Positions 22,562-31,866 of a stretch of DNA of 52,099 nucleotides are shown piece by piece. Within the stretch, counting starts at the first letter, position 1. Each line of letters opens with the position of its first letter. The position numbers and the translations under genes were made by a program. The notes below the pieces were generated by a model. That model had not been told where the DNA came from. It worked only from the letters and a program-made list of their open reading frames with translations, and searched no databases. The stretch is from DATATV01 sp035551355 (GTDB taxonomy: Bacteria > Actinomycetota > Actinomycetes > Mycobacteriales > Pseudonocardiaceae): the NCBI GenBank assembly GCA_035551355.1, contig DASZNF010000015.1, positions 1 to 52,099 of the forward strand, written 5' to 3'.

Positions 22562-22738
22562 CGCCACTCCGGGGTTCGGTGAGCCGGACGTGATCACTGT
22601 GGCATGCCCCGCTCCGGTCGGCAGCACGACAAAAATGTGATCGGGGTCACGTTGATCATCCACTTACTTTACCCATGAGTAGCATCACTGAGCGTCGCGA
22701 CTCGATCACCCCGCCGTCGCCCGACCTGGGAGCGCTCA

Positions 22739-24751
22739 ATGTTGAGACTCGCCCGCCCCCTGCCCACCGCCCTGATCGCCGCGCTGCTCGCCGCGGGTCT
22801 GCTGGTGGCGCCCGCCGCGAGCTCGGCCACCACCAGCCCGGCCGCGAGCAGCACCGATCCGCTGCAGGAGGCGATCGCGGCCAGCGCCGCACCCGGCCAC
22901 TCGTGGACCCCGGAGGCGGCCACCTACGGCGAGTCCAAGCAGACCGACGTGCCGGTCACCATGGCCGACGGCACCGTCCTGCGGGCCACCGTCGACACCC
23001 CCTCGGACCCGGCGACCGGCCAGCCCGCGCCCGGCCCGTTCCCGGTGCTGCTGACCCAGAACCCCTACGGCAACGACACCGCCGGACAGCTCGGCTCGTC
23101 CTCGATCGGCGCCGACCCGTACTTCGTGCAGCGCGGCTACATCGACGTGTCGGTGGACGTGCGCGGCACCGGCGACTCCCAGGGCACGTTCGACCTGTTC
23201 GATCCGCAACAGGTCAAGGACTCGGTGGCCCTGGTGAACTGGGCCGCCGCGCTCCCGCACGCCAACGGCACGGTCGGCCTGCACGGCGCCTCCTACCTGG
23301 GCATCAACCAGCTGCTCACCGCGGGCGCGGTTGGCCCGAACTCGCCGGTGAAGGCGATCTTCCCGCTGGTCGCGGGCAACGACATGTACCGGGACACCGC
23401 GTTCATGGGCGGCATCCCGGACGGCGAGTTCGACGTGGCCTACCTGGGCGCGCTGCTGCCGCTGGTCACCCTGCTGGATCCGGTGATCTCGTTCCTGCAG
23501 AACCCGGCGCAACTGCTCAACACGGTGCAGGTTCTGTTGCAGCACCTGCAGAACAACGTCAACTACAACGCGCTGTTCCTGGCCCAGACCTATCTCGGCG
23601 GCCCGGACTCCTACGACAACGACTACTGGGAAGCAAAGGCACCGCAGAACATCCTGTCCAACGTGGTCGCCAACGGCATTCCGGCCTATCTGGTCGGCGG
23701 TGAGTACGACCTGTTCCAGCGGGGCGAACCGCTGAACTACGCGGGCCTGCAGAACGCCTGGGCCGGCCGCTCGACGACCGCGCCGATGGCGGCCGGTCAG
23801 CCGACCACCGGCCGCTACCAGTTGATCGACGGCGACTACACGCACCTGCAGGTCGCGCTGGACGCCGGCGCGCTGGACCAGTTGCAGCTGGAGTGGTTCG
23901 ACACCTGGCTCAAGGGCGAGGACACCGGCATGGGGACCACACCCACTCCGCTGCACTACTACGACCAGGGCACCGGCCGCTACGCGGAAACCACCAGCTA
24001 TCCGATCACCGGCGCCACCCCGACCACCTACTACTTCTCCGGCACCCGCAGCGGCAGCGCGCCATCGGTCAACGACGGCACCCTGACCACCACCAAGCCC
24101 ACCGCGCTCACCGGAGCGGATCAGGTGGCCTGGGCGCCGGTCGGCGCGTCGATCTGCGATCGCTCGGTGGATCAGTGGATCATGGGCGCGGTTTCCCTGA
24201 TATCCAGTAATTTCCCGAGTCCCACGCCCTGTCTCGACGACGACCGGGCGGCCCAGACCGGGCCGACCGCGCTGACCTACACCACCGCGCCGATGAGCAC
24301 GCCCAGCACGCTGGCCGGGCCGATCACCGCGACCCTCTACGCCGCGGCCAACACCACGAACACGGAGTGGACCGTGGAGGTGGAGGACGTGGCCCCGGAC
24401 GGCACGTCCAAGCCGCTGACCGAGGGCGCATTGATCGGATCGGCCCGGCAGATCGACAACTCGCGCAGCTGGACCGTCGACGGCCACACCGTGATGCCGT
24501 ATCACCCGTACACGGCCGAGTCGGCGGAGACGGTGGTGCCCGGCGCGGTGACCCCGTACCAGATCGAGGTGTTCCCGACCTACGACACGCTCGCGGCCGG
24601 GCACCGGTTGCGGGTCACCCTGGACACCACCGACTTCCCGCACCTGCTGCCCACGCCGCAACAGTTGCTGGCCCTGGCCGGTGGCGTCTACCAGGTGCAG
24701 CGCACGGCGCTCGCGCCGAGCTCGGTGACGGTGCCGTTGATCGCCGGGTAG
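22739..24751 (+). CDS. Secreted CocE/NonD-type (X-Pro dipeptidyl-peptidase-like) hydrolase
   Basis: Exported serine hydrolase of 670 residues. A signal peptide (to about ASSA at 30) is followed by an alpha/beta hydrolase with the SVDVRGTGDSQG segment and nucleophile HGASYLG, then a cap region (about 250-370), an acid in GGEYDLF, and a histidine in DYTHLQ. A C-terminal PepX-type beta sandwich begins near TYTTAPM. Relatives release X-Pro dipeptides or hydrolyse esters such as cocaine and acylated antibiotics. The substrate is unknown. GGGAG precedes the ATG; it is probably monocistronic. Confidence 0.88.
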   Translation: MLRLARPLPTALIAALLAAGLLVAPAASSATTSPAASSTDPLQEAIAASAAPGHSWTPEAATYGESKQTDVPVTMADGTVLRATVDTPSDPATGQPAPGPFPVLLTQNPYGNDTAGQLGSSSIGADPYFVQRGYIDVSVDVRGTGDSQGTFDLFDPQQVKDSVALVNWAAALPHANGTVGLHGASYLGINQLLTAGAVGPNSPVKAIFPLVAGNDMYRDTAFMGGIPDGEFDVAYLGALLPLVTLLDPVISFLQNPAQLLNTVQVLLQHLQNNVNYNALFLAQTYLGGPDSYDNDYWEAKAPQNILSNVVANGIPAYLVGGEYDLFQRGEPLNYAGLQNAWAGRSTTAPMAAGQPTTGRYQLIDGDYTHLQVALDAGALDQLQLEWFDTWLKGEDTGMGTTPTPLHYYDQGTGRYAETTSYPITGATPTTYYFSGTRSGSAPSVNDGTLTTTKPTALTGADQVAWAPVGASICDRSVDQWIMGAVSLISSNFPSPTPCLDDDRAAQTGPTALTYTTAPMSTPSTLAGPITATLYAAANTTNTEWTVEVEDVAPDGTSKPLTEGALIGSARQIDNSRSWTVDGHTVMPYHPYTAESAETVVPGAVTPYQIEVFPTYDTLAAGHRLRVTLDTTDFPHLLPTPQQLLALAGGVYQVQRTALAPSSVTVPLIAG

Positions 24752-24794
24752 CCCGGAAGGTTTGCCCGTCGGCGTCGATGGGCATTCGTCCGCA

Positions 24795-25454
24795 ATGACC
24801 ACGGTGAAGCGGGCGGTGCTCTACGACGTCGACGGCACCCTGGTGGATACCAACTACCACCATGCGCTGTGCTGGTTCCGCGCCATGCGCAGCAGGGGCA
24901 TCACGGTGCCGATCTGGCACCTGCACCGCGCCATCGGCATGGGCGGCGACCGGCTGGTCGCGCACGTGGCCGGCGACTCGGCGGAGAAGGAGCACGGCGA
25001 CGAGCTGCGGCGGCGATGGAAGGTCGAGTACGACCAGCTGATCGACGAGGTGGTGGCGATCGAGGGCGCCACCGAGCTGCTGGCCGCCACCCGCGATCGG
25101 GACCTGGTGGTGGGCCTGGCCAGTTCCGGCGATCCGGCGCACGTCGAGCACTACCTGGAACTGTTGCGGGCCAAGGAGTTCGCGCAGACCTGGAGCACCT
25201 CGGGCGATGTGGAGTCCAGCAAACCCGCGCCCGATCTGGTGCGGCACGCGATGGACGAGTTGGCGGTGGACGAGGCGGTGCTGGTCGGCGATTCCGTCTG
25301 GGACTGCCGGGCGGCGGTGCGCGCCGGAGTCCCGTGTATCGCCGTGCGCACCGGCGGTTTCTCCGCGGCCGAGCTGACCGAGGCGGGCGCGGAGGCCGTC
25401 TACGACAGCCTGCCCGAACTCGCCGAGGCGCTGCCCACATTGCCCTTCGGGTGA
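24795..25454 (+). CDS. HAD-family hydrolase (phosphatase-like)
   Basis: HAD-superfamily hydrolase of 219 residues. Motif I DVDGTLVDT carries the nucleophile Asp11 and Asp13, motif II is GLASSGD, motif III the lysine in SSKPAPD, and motif IV GDSVWDC. A helical cap lies between motifs I and II. These enzymes remove phosphate from sugars or small metabolites (phosphoglycolate or beta-phosphoglucomutase type). I chose the ATG at 24795; a TTG at 24762 would lengthen it without gain. Confidence 0.88.
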   Translation: MTTVKRAVLYDVDGTLVDTNYHHALCWFRAMRSRGITVPIWHLHRAIGMGGDRLVAHVAGDSAEKEHGDELRRRWKVEYDQLIDEVVAIEGATELLAATRDRDLVVGLASSGDPAHVEHYLELLRAKEFAQTWSTSGDVESSKPAPDLVRHAMDELAVDEAVLVGDSVWDCRAAVRAGVPCIAVRTGGFSAAELTEAGAEAVYDSLPELAEALPTLPFG

Positions 25455-25510
25455 CTGCCGGCGAACCGGGGTAACCCTCCGGCGAGGGAGCAGAACTCAG
25501 GAGGGACAGC

Positions 25511-26059
25511 ATGAGCAACACATTGGACGGTCGCACCATCGCCATCCTGGCCGCCGACGGTGTCGAGCAGGTCGAGCTGGAAAAGCCGCGCGCGGCGCTG
25601 ACTGAGGCCGGTGCGACCACGCACCTGATCTCCTTGCACACAGGGGAAATTCAGGCCATGAATGCCGACATCAACCCGGCAGGCAAGTTCACCGTGGACT
25701 GGACGCTGGACGAGGTGTCCCCGGCTGACTACGACGGTCTGGTGCTGCCCGGCGGCACGGTGAACCCGGACAAGCTGCGGGCCGATGAGCGCGCGGTCGC
25801 CTTCGTCCGGGAGTTCGTCACCAGCGGCCGGCCGGTCGCCGCGATCTGCCACGGCCCGTGGACGCTGGTCGAGGCGGATGTGGTGCGGGGCAGGCGATTG
25901 ACCTCCTACCCGAGCATCCGCACCGACATCCGCAACGCCGGCGGCGAGGTGGTCGACGAGGAGGTCGTCGACGACAACGGTCTGATCACCAGCCGCAATC
26001 CTGGCGACCTGCCCGCCTTCATCGCCACCGCGGTCTCCGTGTTCGCCGGAAGCCGTTGA
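25511..26059 (+). CDS. DJ-1/PfpI-family protein (class I glutamine amidotransferase-like)
   Basis: Protein of 182 residues of the YhbO/PfpI type: IAILAADGVEQVELEKP at the start, GLVLPGGTVNPD, and the nucleophile elbow AAICHGPW with Cys113 followed by His114. Family members act as deglycases, chaperones or stress proteins in the cytoplasm. CAGGAGGG precedes the ATG. Its stop lies in a hairpin shared with the convergent amidase gene. Confidence 0.92.
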   Translation: MSNTLDGRTIAILAADGVEQVELEKPRAALTEAGATTHLISLHTGEIQAMNADINPAGKFTVDWTLDEVSPADYDGLVLPGGTVNPDKLRADERAVAFVREFVTSGRPVAAICHGPWTLVEADVVRGRRLTSYPSIRTDIRNAGGEVVDEEVVDDNGLITSRNPGDLPAFIATAVSVFAGSR

Positions 26060-26072
26060 CCGACAACGGTTT
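26050..26072. terminator. Bidirectional stem-loop between convergent genes
   Basis: CCGTTG (26053-26058) pairs with CAACGG (26064-26069) around ACCGA, with flanking AA/TT pairs. It covers the end of the DJ-1 gene and touches the stop of the amidase, only 12 bases apart, and ends in a TTT on each strand. Confidence 0.65.
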
Positions 26073-27469
26073 CAGCCCAGGTCCGGGCGCCGGTCCCGGA
26101 CCGGGCTGACCTCCTCCAGGGTCGCGCCCACCCGCAGCAGCGTGGCCTCGTCGTACCAGCGGGACACCAGTTGCACGCCGATCGGCAGGCCGGTCGAATC
26201 GGCCCCGAACGGTAGCGACAGCGCGGGCAGACCGGTCAGGTTGAACGGGGCCGTGGCCCGCATGATGCCGCGCGCGGGCACGGTCACCTCGCCGATCCGG
26301 AATTTCGACCGGGCGTGCGGCGGGGCGGGAATCGGGCACACGGGGGCCACCAGCACGTCGTAACGCTGGAAATATCCGGCGAAAATCGCGTTGAGCCGGT
26401 CGACCTGGTGCTGGGCTTGAAGAAAGTCGCTCAGTGACACGTCCGGCGTAGCGATGACGTTCTGGATGACCGGGTGCAATTCGTCCTCCCGGCCTGCGGC
26501 CACCGCCCGGAACAGCGGCAGCACCTCGGCCGAGAGCAGCGCGCCGCCGAAGGCCGTGGCGTCCAGCCTGGCCAGTTCGTCCAGTGGCGCGGGCTCGACC
26601 ACGCAACCCTTGTCCCGCAACGCATCCGCGGCCGCGGTGACGGTCGCGGTGACCTCCGGGTGGATCGGGCCGAACACCGGATCACTGGCCCAGCCCACCC
26701 GCAGCCCGGTCACTTCCCGGCCGCCCAGCGGCGGCGCGTGCCGCACATGACCGTCCCGGCCGTCCGGTCCGGCCAGAATTCCCAGTGCCAGAGCCAGATC
26801 CCGGACGCTGCGGGCCATCGGGCCGATATGCCAGTACCGGGCAGGCACCTCGGGCCAGTGCCCGGTGATCGGAATCCGGCCCCGGGTCGGCTTCACTGCG
26901 GCGATGCCGGTGTTGTGCGCCGGACCGCGCACCGAGATCGCGACATCGCTGCCCAAACCCAGCGGGGACATCCCGGCGGCGATCGCGGCCGACTCGCCGC
27001 CGCTGGACCCGCCCGGGGTGCGCTCGCCGTCCCAGGGATTGCGGGCCGGGCCGACCAACCGGTTGTCGGTCTCGGTCCAGAAGGTGAACTCCGGCAGATT
27101 CGTCTTGGCCAGCGGGATCGCGCCGGCCGCGCGCAGCCGGGCCACCGCGGTCGCGTCCTCGGTCGGCACCCGGTCGGCGAACAGCCGTGAACCCCGGGTG
27201 GTCACCGCGCCGGCCACGTCCAGCGAATCCTTGACTGTGAACGGCACCCCGTGCAGCGGACCGGTCCGCTCGCCCGCCGCCAACGCCGTGTCGGCGGCGC
27301 TGGCCGCGGCCAGCGCCTGCTCACCCAGCACCGTGATCACCGCGTTGACCTGTGGGTTGACCGCCTCGATCCGGTCCAGGCACGCGCGCACGACCTCGAC
27401 GGAGGAGACCTCGCGGCCGCGGATCAGCCCGGCCAGTGTGGTCGCGTCGAAGTGACCGAGATCCGTCAT
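26072..27469 (-). CDS. Amidase-signature family amidase
   Basis: Amidase of 465 residues with the Ser-cisSer-Lys triad: Lys in FTVKDSLD, cis-Ser in TPGGSSGGESAA, and nucleophile Ser in GSDVAISVRGPA. The usual GGS before the nucleophile reads AIS here, a variant I associate with one amidase subfamily rather than damage. The enzyme hydrolyses carboxamides to acids and ammonia in the cytoplasm. ATG 27469 follows GGAAGG. It is divergent from the flavoprotein operon; a role in feeding an amide substrate to that pathway is only a guess. Confidence 0.9.
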   Translation of the reverse strand: MTDLGHFDATTLAGLIRGREVSSVEVVRACLDRIEAVNPQVNAVITVLGEQALAAASAADTALAAGERTGPLHGVPFTVKDSLDVAGAVTTRGSRLFADRVPTEDATAVARLRAAGAIPLAKTNLPEFTFWTETDNRLVGPARNPWDGERTPGGSSGGESAAIAAGMSPLGLGSDVAISVRGPAHNTGIAAVKPTRGRIPITGHWPEVPARYWHIGPMARSVRDLALALGILAGPDGRDGHVRHAPPLGGREVTGLRVGWASDPVFGPIHPEVTATVTAAADALRDKGCVVEPAPLDELARLDATAFGGALLSAEVLPLFRAVAAGREDELHPVIQNVIATPDVSLSDFLQAQHQVDRLNAIFAGYFQRYDVLVAPVCPIPAPPHARSKFRIGEVTVPARGIMRATAPFNLTGLPALSLPFGADSTGLPIGVQLVSRWYDEATLLRVGATLEEVSPVRDRRPDLG

Positions 27470-27565
27470 GGCGCCCGCCTTCCTCTGAGTTTTCTTTGAG
27501 AACACCTGTCAATCATGACCCACGTCTTGATCGGTCTGGATCATCCTGGACGAGGAGGCTGTGGC

Positions 27566-29122
27566 GTGGGCAGACAAGCCCTGGATTACCTGGTCATCGG
27601 TGCGGGACCCGCGGGAACGCAACTCGGGTATTTCCTCGACCGGGCGGGCCTGGACTATGCGGTGGTGGAGTCCGGGGACTCCGCGGGCACCACGTTCCGG
27701 CACTTTCCCCGGCACCGCAAGATGATCTCCATCAACAAGCCGCACACCGGCTGGGACGACCCGGAACGCAATCTGCGGATGGACTGGAACTCGCTGCTCG
27801 GTGACGACATGATGCCGCGCTTCACCGAGTACACCGGGAAGTACTTCCCGCACGCCGACGACTACGTGCGCTACCTGGACGACTTCGCGGTCAAGCACGA
27901 CCTGCGCATCCGCTACGGCACCCGGATCGCCAGCCTGACCCGGGACGGCGATTTCGTGGCCACCGACCAGGCGGGCAACACCATCACCGCGAAACGCGTG
28001 ATCGTGGCCACCGGCTTCGGCCGGACCTACACGCCGCCGATCCCGGGCATCGAGCACGCGGAGAGCTACGCCGACGTCTCGGTCGACCCCACCGAGTTCG
28101 CCGACAAACGGGTGCTCATCATCGGCAAGGGCAACTCCGGGTTCGAGACAGCGGACAACCTCACCGAACACGCCGCGATCATCCACGTGCTCGGCCCGAG
28201 CTCGCTGAAGTTCGCCTGGCGCACGCATTTCATCGGCCACCTGCGCGCGGTGAACAACAACTTCCTGGACACCTACCAGCTCAAGACCCAGAACATGGTG
28301 CTGGACGCCACCATCCAGCGGATCGAGGCGCGGGACTGTGAATTCCACGTCACGCTGTCCTACGCCCGCAGGCCCAAGACCGTCACCCTGGTCTACGACC
28401 GGGTGATCTCCTGCACCGGGTTCGCGCTGGACGCCGCGATGTTCGGCGCAGGCGCCCAGCCGGAGCTGACCATCAACGACCGGTTCCCGAAACTCACCTC
28501 GAACTGGGAATCGGTCAACGTGCCCGACCTGTACTTCGCGGGCACCCTCACCCAGTCCCGGGATTTCAAGAAATACACCAGCGCCTTCATCCACGGTTTC
28601 CGCTACAGCGTCCGCGCGCTGAGCCACATTCTGCGCCGCCGCTACGAGGACACCGAATGGCCGTCGGCGGAACTGACCGCCGAACCGGCCGTGCTGGCCG
28701 AGGCGATACTGGCCCGGCTGAACGGAAACTCCGCGCTGTTCCAGCAGTACGGCTTCCTCTGCGACCTGATCGTGGTGTCCGGCCCGACCGCCCGCTACTA
28801 CCAGGAGATGCCGGTGGATTTCGTGCGGGACACCGAATTCGGCGCGGCCCCGTGCACCATCCAGCTCACCCTGGAATACGGCGCCGGGCACACCAGTATC
28901 GACCCGTTCGACGTGGACGCGGGCCGGGAATGGGAAGCCGATCCGAACAACGAGGACCGCTACCTGCATCCGGTGATCCGGCACTACCGGAACAACGAGG
29001 AGGTCTCGGTGGTGCACATCCCCGAGCACATCTACAACGACTGGACCGACGAGGACGAGCACCGTCGGCCGGTGCGTGAGTTCATCGCCACCGCGCTTGC
29101 CGAGACCCCCGCCATCGCCTGA
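27566..29122 (+). CDS. FOXRED2-like FAD-dependent oxidoreductase
   Basis: Flavoprotein of 518 residues. The FAD site IGAGPAGTQLGYFLD is near residues 10-24, and a second Rossmann motif, IIGKGNSGFETADNL, lies in the middle and probably binds NAD(P)H. TGFGRTYTPPIPGIE and an ATG-type VIVATGFG segment match flavin monooxygenase-like proteins. The long C-terminal part with FQQYGFLCDL resembles eukaryotic FOXRED2. GTG at 27566 has GAGGAGG seven bases upstream. It is the first gene of a probable operon that reaches 34556. Reaction unknown. Confidence 0.85.
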   Translation: MGRQALDYLVIGAGPAGTQLGYFLDRAGLDYAVVESGDSAGTTFRHFPRHRKMISINKPHTGWDDPERNLRMDWNSLLGDDMMPRFTEYTGKYFPHADDYVRYLDDFAVKHDLRIRYGTRIASLTRDGDFVATDQAGNTITAKRVIVATGFGRTYTPPIPGIEHAESYADVSVDPTEFADKRVLIIGKGNSGFETADNLTEHAAIIHVLGPSSLKFAWRTHFIGHLRAVNNNFLDTYQLKTQNMVLDATIQRIEARDCEFHVTLSYARRPKTVTLVYDRVISCTGFALDAAMFGAGAQPELTINDRFPKLTSNWESVNVPDLYFAGTLTQSRDFKKYTSAFIHGFRYSVRALSHILRRRYEDTEWPSAELTAEPAVLAEAILARLNGNSALFQQYGFLCDLIVVSGPTARYYQEMPVDFVRDTEFGAAPCTIQLTLEYGAGHTSIDPFDVDAGREWEADPNNEDRYLHPVIRHYRNNEEVSVVHIPEHIYNDWTDEDEHRRPVREFIATALAETPAIA

Positions 29123-29151
29123 CCCGCGGCGACCTCCTCCAGGATGGCAAC

Positions 29152-30261
29152 ATGACCGAAAGACCGCTGGACACCCCGATATTCAGCATTCGCGAATTCG
29201 AAGCCGCGGCCCGGCACCGGCTTTCCCCGGTGCACCACGACTATTTCGCCGGTGGAGCGCAGGACGAACGCACGGTGGCGGCCAACGAGGCCGCGTTCGG
29301 CGCGATCAACCTGGTGCCCCGGGTGCTGCGCGGCGCGGAGCCGCCGACGCTGGCCACCTCACTGCTTGGCTGCCCGACCGCGATGCCGGTGCTGATGGCC
29401 CCCACCGCCTTTCACCGGCTGGCCCATCCCGAAGCCGAACTGGCCACCGCGCGGGCCGCGGCCGAGGCGGACGTCATCATGATCGCGGCCATGCTGTCCA
29501 CCGTCGCGGTGGAGAAAGTGGCGGCCGAAGCCCGGGCCGCGCGGCCGGACGGCGATCCGGCGCTGTGGTTCCAGCTTTATCCGCAACCGGACCAGGAATT
29601 CACCAGGGCGCTGGTGGCGCGGGCCGAGTCGGCCGGCTGCCGGGCGCTGGTGGTCACCGTGGACTCGCCCGCACTGGGCCGGCACGAACGCAACGACCGC
29701 AACGATTTCCACGATCTGCCCCCGGACATCCGGTGCGAGAACCTGCGCGGGCTGGGCGGGGACGACTCGGGCAGCGTGCGCCGGGTGACGCTGTCCCCGG
29801 AGATCTCCTGGCGGCACATCGAAGCGCTGCGCGGGATGACCCGGCTGCCGATCGTGCTCAAGGGCGTGCTGCACCCGGCGGACGCCAAACTGGCCGTGGA
29901 ACACGGCGTGGACGGCATTCTGGTGTCCAACCACGGCGGCCGTCAGCTGGACACCACCCCGGCCACCATCAGTCAGCTGCCCCGGCTGGCCGAGGTGGTC
30001 GGCGGCCGGATTCCGGTGCTGCTGGACGGCGGGGTCCGGCGCGGCACCGATGTGATCAAGGCGCTGGCCCTTGGCGCGGACGCGGTGGCGCTGGGCCGGC
30101 CGATCGTGTGGGGCCTGGCCGCGGCCGGTGCGGCCGGCGTGGCCAAGGTGCTGGAGCTGATGCGGTTCGAACTGGACAACGCGCTGACCCTGTGCGGCTG
30201 CGCCACGGCCAAGGAGATCAGCCGGGACCTGGTCCAGTTACCGGGCGAGGTGTCCGCGTGA
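29152..30261 (+). CDS. FMN-dependent alpha-hydroxy-acid oxidase/dehydrogenase
   Basis: TIM-barrel flavoenzyme of 369 residues. SNHGGRQLD carries the catalytic base His261 and its arginine; LLDGGVRRGTDVIKALALGA binds the FMN phosphate, written here as LLDGGVRRGTD then KALALGADAV; and a VVTVDSPALGRHE segment replaces the usual VDTP. The family oxidises glycolate, lactate, mandelate or 4-hydroxymandelate to 2-oxo acids. It lies 29 bases after the flavoprotein gene and overlaps the MFS gene by GTGA. The substrate is not fixed by sequence. Confidence 0.9.
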   Translation: MTERPLDTPIFSIREFEAAARHRLSPVHHDYFAGGAQDERTVAANEAAFGAINLVPRVLRGAEPPTLATSLLGCPTAMPVLMAPTAFHRLAHPEAELATARAAAEADVIMIAAMLSTVAVEKVAAEARAARPDGDPALWFQLYPQPDQEFTRALVARAESAGCRALVVTVDSPALGRHERNDRNDFHDLPPDIRCENLRGLGGDDSGSVRRVTLSPEISWRHIEALRGMTRLPIVLKGVLHPADAKLAVEHGVDGILVSNHGGRQLDTTPATISQLPRLAEVVGGRIPVLLDGGVRRGTDVIKALALGADAVALGRPIVWGLAAAGAAGVAKVLELMRFELDNALTLCGCATAKEISRDLVQLPGEVSA

Positions 30262-31838
30262 GCATCGCCTGGAGCGGGTCGCGGCGGCGGTGGGCGTTCT
30301 GGCTCGGGACCGTGCTGGTGCTGGTCGGTGCGGGCCTGCACTTTCCCGACTACGCCATGGCCGGCATGGATCACTACCGGATGACCGGGATGGCCATGGG
30401 CTCGGCGATGACCATCGGCATGGTGCTGATCGTGGTCGGCCTGGCCGCGGCGGTGTGGGCGCTGTTCCCGGCCCGCCCCACCCGGCCGGAGGCCGAGCGA
30501 ACCGTGCCCCGGGGCCAGTTCGCCGCGCTGGAGCAGACCAGGCTCACCCGGGCCCACTGGGGCCTGATCGCGGTGCTCACCATCGGCATGGTGGTGGACA
30601 CCATGAAACCGGCCAGCCTCGGTTTCGTGGTGCCGGGCATGGTCAAGGAGTACGGGCTGGCCAAGAGTACGGTGGCGCTGCTGCCGTTCGTGGCCATCTC
30701 CGGCACCGTGCTCGGTTCGCTGTTGTGGGGCTATCTGGCCGATGTCTTCGGCCGCCGGGCCACGATCCTGTTGTCCACGCTGATCTACGTGGCCAGTTCG
30801 ATCTGCGGGTTCATGCCGAGTTTCGGCTGGAACCTGGTGATGTGCCTGATCATGGGCGCCTCGGCCGGCGGCATGCTGCCCACGGTGTACTCGCTGATGT
30901 CCGAGTCGATGCCGGCGAAGAAACGGGGCTGGCTGATCGTGGGGCAGGCCGGATTGGGCACCGCGCTGGGTTATCTGGCCGCCAGCGGCGCCGCCACCCT
31001 GCTCGCTCCCACCTACAGCTGGCGCATCCTGTGGCTGATCGGCGCGCCGACCGGGCTGCTGCTGCTCGCGCTGAGCCGGTGGATCCCGGAGTCGCCGCGG
31101 TTCCTGTTCGCCTCCGGCCGCCCGGCGCAGGCCCGAGCGGTGATGGCCCGCTACGGGATCAGCGAAGTCCCGCACCAGCAGGAAGAACCGGTCGAACAAC
31201 CGGCCCTGGTCAAGGTCAATCGCACCAGCACGGGCACCTTGTTCCAGTCTCCCCTGGCCCGGCGCACCATTCCGATCCTGTTGTACGGGCTGAGCTGGGG
31301 CGTGATCAACTGGACCTTCATCACCTTCCTGCCCACCTTGCTGCAGCAGAGCCAGACCGGGGTGTCGGCCAGCGCCCTGCTGTTCCGCTCGGAGTTGTTC
31401 GCGTTGCCCACCTCGGTGCTGGCCGCGGTCCTCTACGCCAGATGGAGCAGCAAGAAAACCCTGTTGCTGTTCGCCGGATCGACCTTTCTGGTGCTGGCCG
31501 CGTTCCCGATCCTGAACGCGACCGGCGTCGGCGACCAATCGGTGCTGGTGGCGCTGTTGGTGGTGCTGTTGTCCAGTAGCAACGGGATGATCGCCACACT
31601 GGCGCCCTACGTCACCGAGGTGTATCCCACGGATGTGCGGGCCACCGCGAGCGGACTGGCGGCCGCGGCCAGTAAGGTCGGCGGCCTGTCCGGTCCGCTG
31701 TTGCTGACCGCCGCGCCCACCATTTCCGGTCTGGCCCTGGTGTGCGCGGTCCCGGTCGGGGTGGCCGGGCTGGTGTTGTCGCGCACGGGCACGGAAACCG
31801 CGGGCCGGCCACTGGTCGAGGTGGTCGAGCCGGCATGA
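30258..31838 (+). CDS. MFS transporter
   Basis: Major facilitator of 526 residues. Two additional hydrophobic segments in the first 75 residues precede the usual 12-helix core. The signature GYLADVFGRRATI lies between helices 2 and 3, WIPESPRFL after helix 6, and YPTDVRATASG late in the chain, as in organic-acid and sugar porters (AAHS/SP-like). GTG at 30258 overlaps the previous stop by four bases, so it belongs to the operon and probably imports the pathway substrate, most likely an organic acid. Confidence 0.9.
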   Translation: MSIAWSGSRRRWAFWLGTVLVLVGAGLHFPDYAMAGMDHYRMTGMAMGSAMTIGMVLIVVGLAAAVWALFPARPTRPEAERTVPRGQFAALEQTRLTRAHWGLIAVLTIGMVVDTMKPASLGFVVPGMVKEYGLAKSTVALLPFVAISGTVLGSLLWGYLADVFGRRATILLSTLIYVASSICGFMPSFGWNLVMCLIMGASAGGMLPTVYSLMSESMPAKKRGWLIVGQAGLGTALGYLAASGAATLLAPTYSWRILWLIGAPTGLLLLALSRWIPESPRFLFASGRPAQARAVMARYGISEVPHQQEEPVEQPALVKVNRTSTGTLFQSPLARRTIPILLYGLSWGVINWTFITFLPTLLQQSQTGVSASALLFRSELFALPTSVLAAVLYARWSSKKTLLLFAGSTFLVLAAFPILNATGVGDQSVLVALLVVLLSSSNGMIATLAPYVTEVYPTDVRATASGLAAAASKVGGLSGPLLLTAAPTISGLALVCAVPVGVAGLVLSRTGTETAGRPLVEVVEPA

Positions 31839-31866
31839 CGGACTACGCAGGAAAGGTGTTCTCCCG

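Noticed and set aside
22736..24802. 688-codon antisense ORF opposite the CocE-like hydrolase
   Set aside because: Low-complexity Arg/Val/Gly translation; the + strand gene has a signal peptide, catalytic motifs and a PepX domain.
26760..26990. AIS instead of GGS before the amidase nucleophile as a sign of inactivation
   Set aside because: The serine, the following VRGPA and the rest of the triad are intact, and this variant fits a recognisable amidase subfamily, so loss of activity is not supported.
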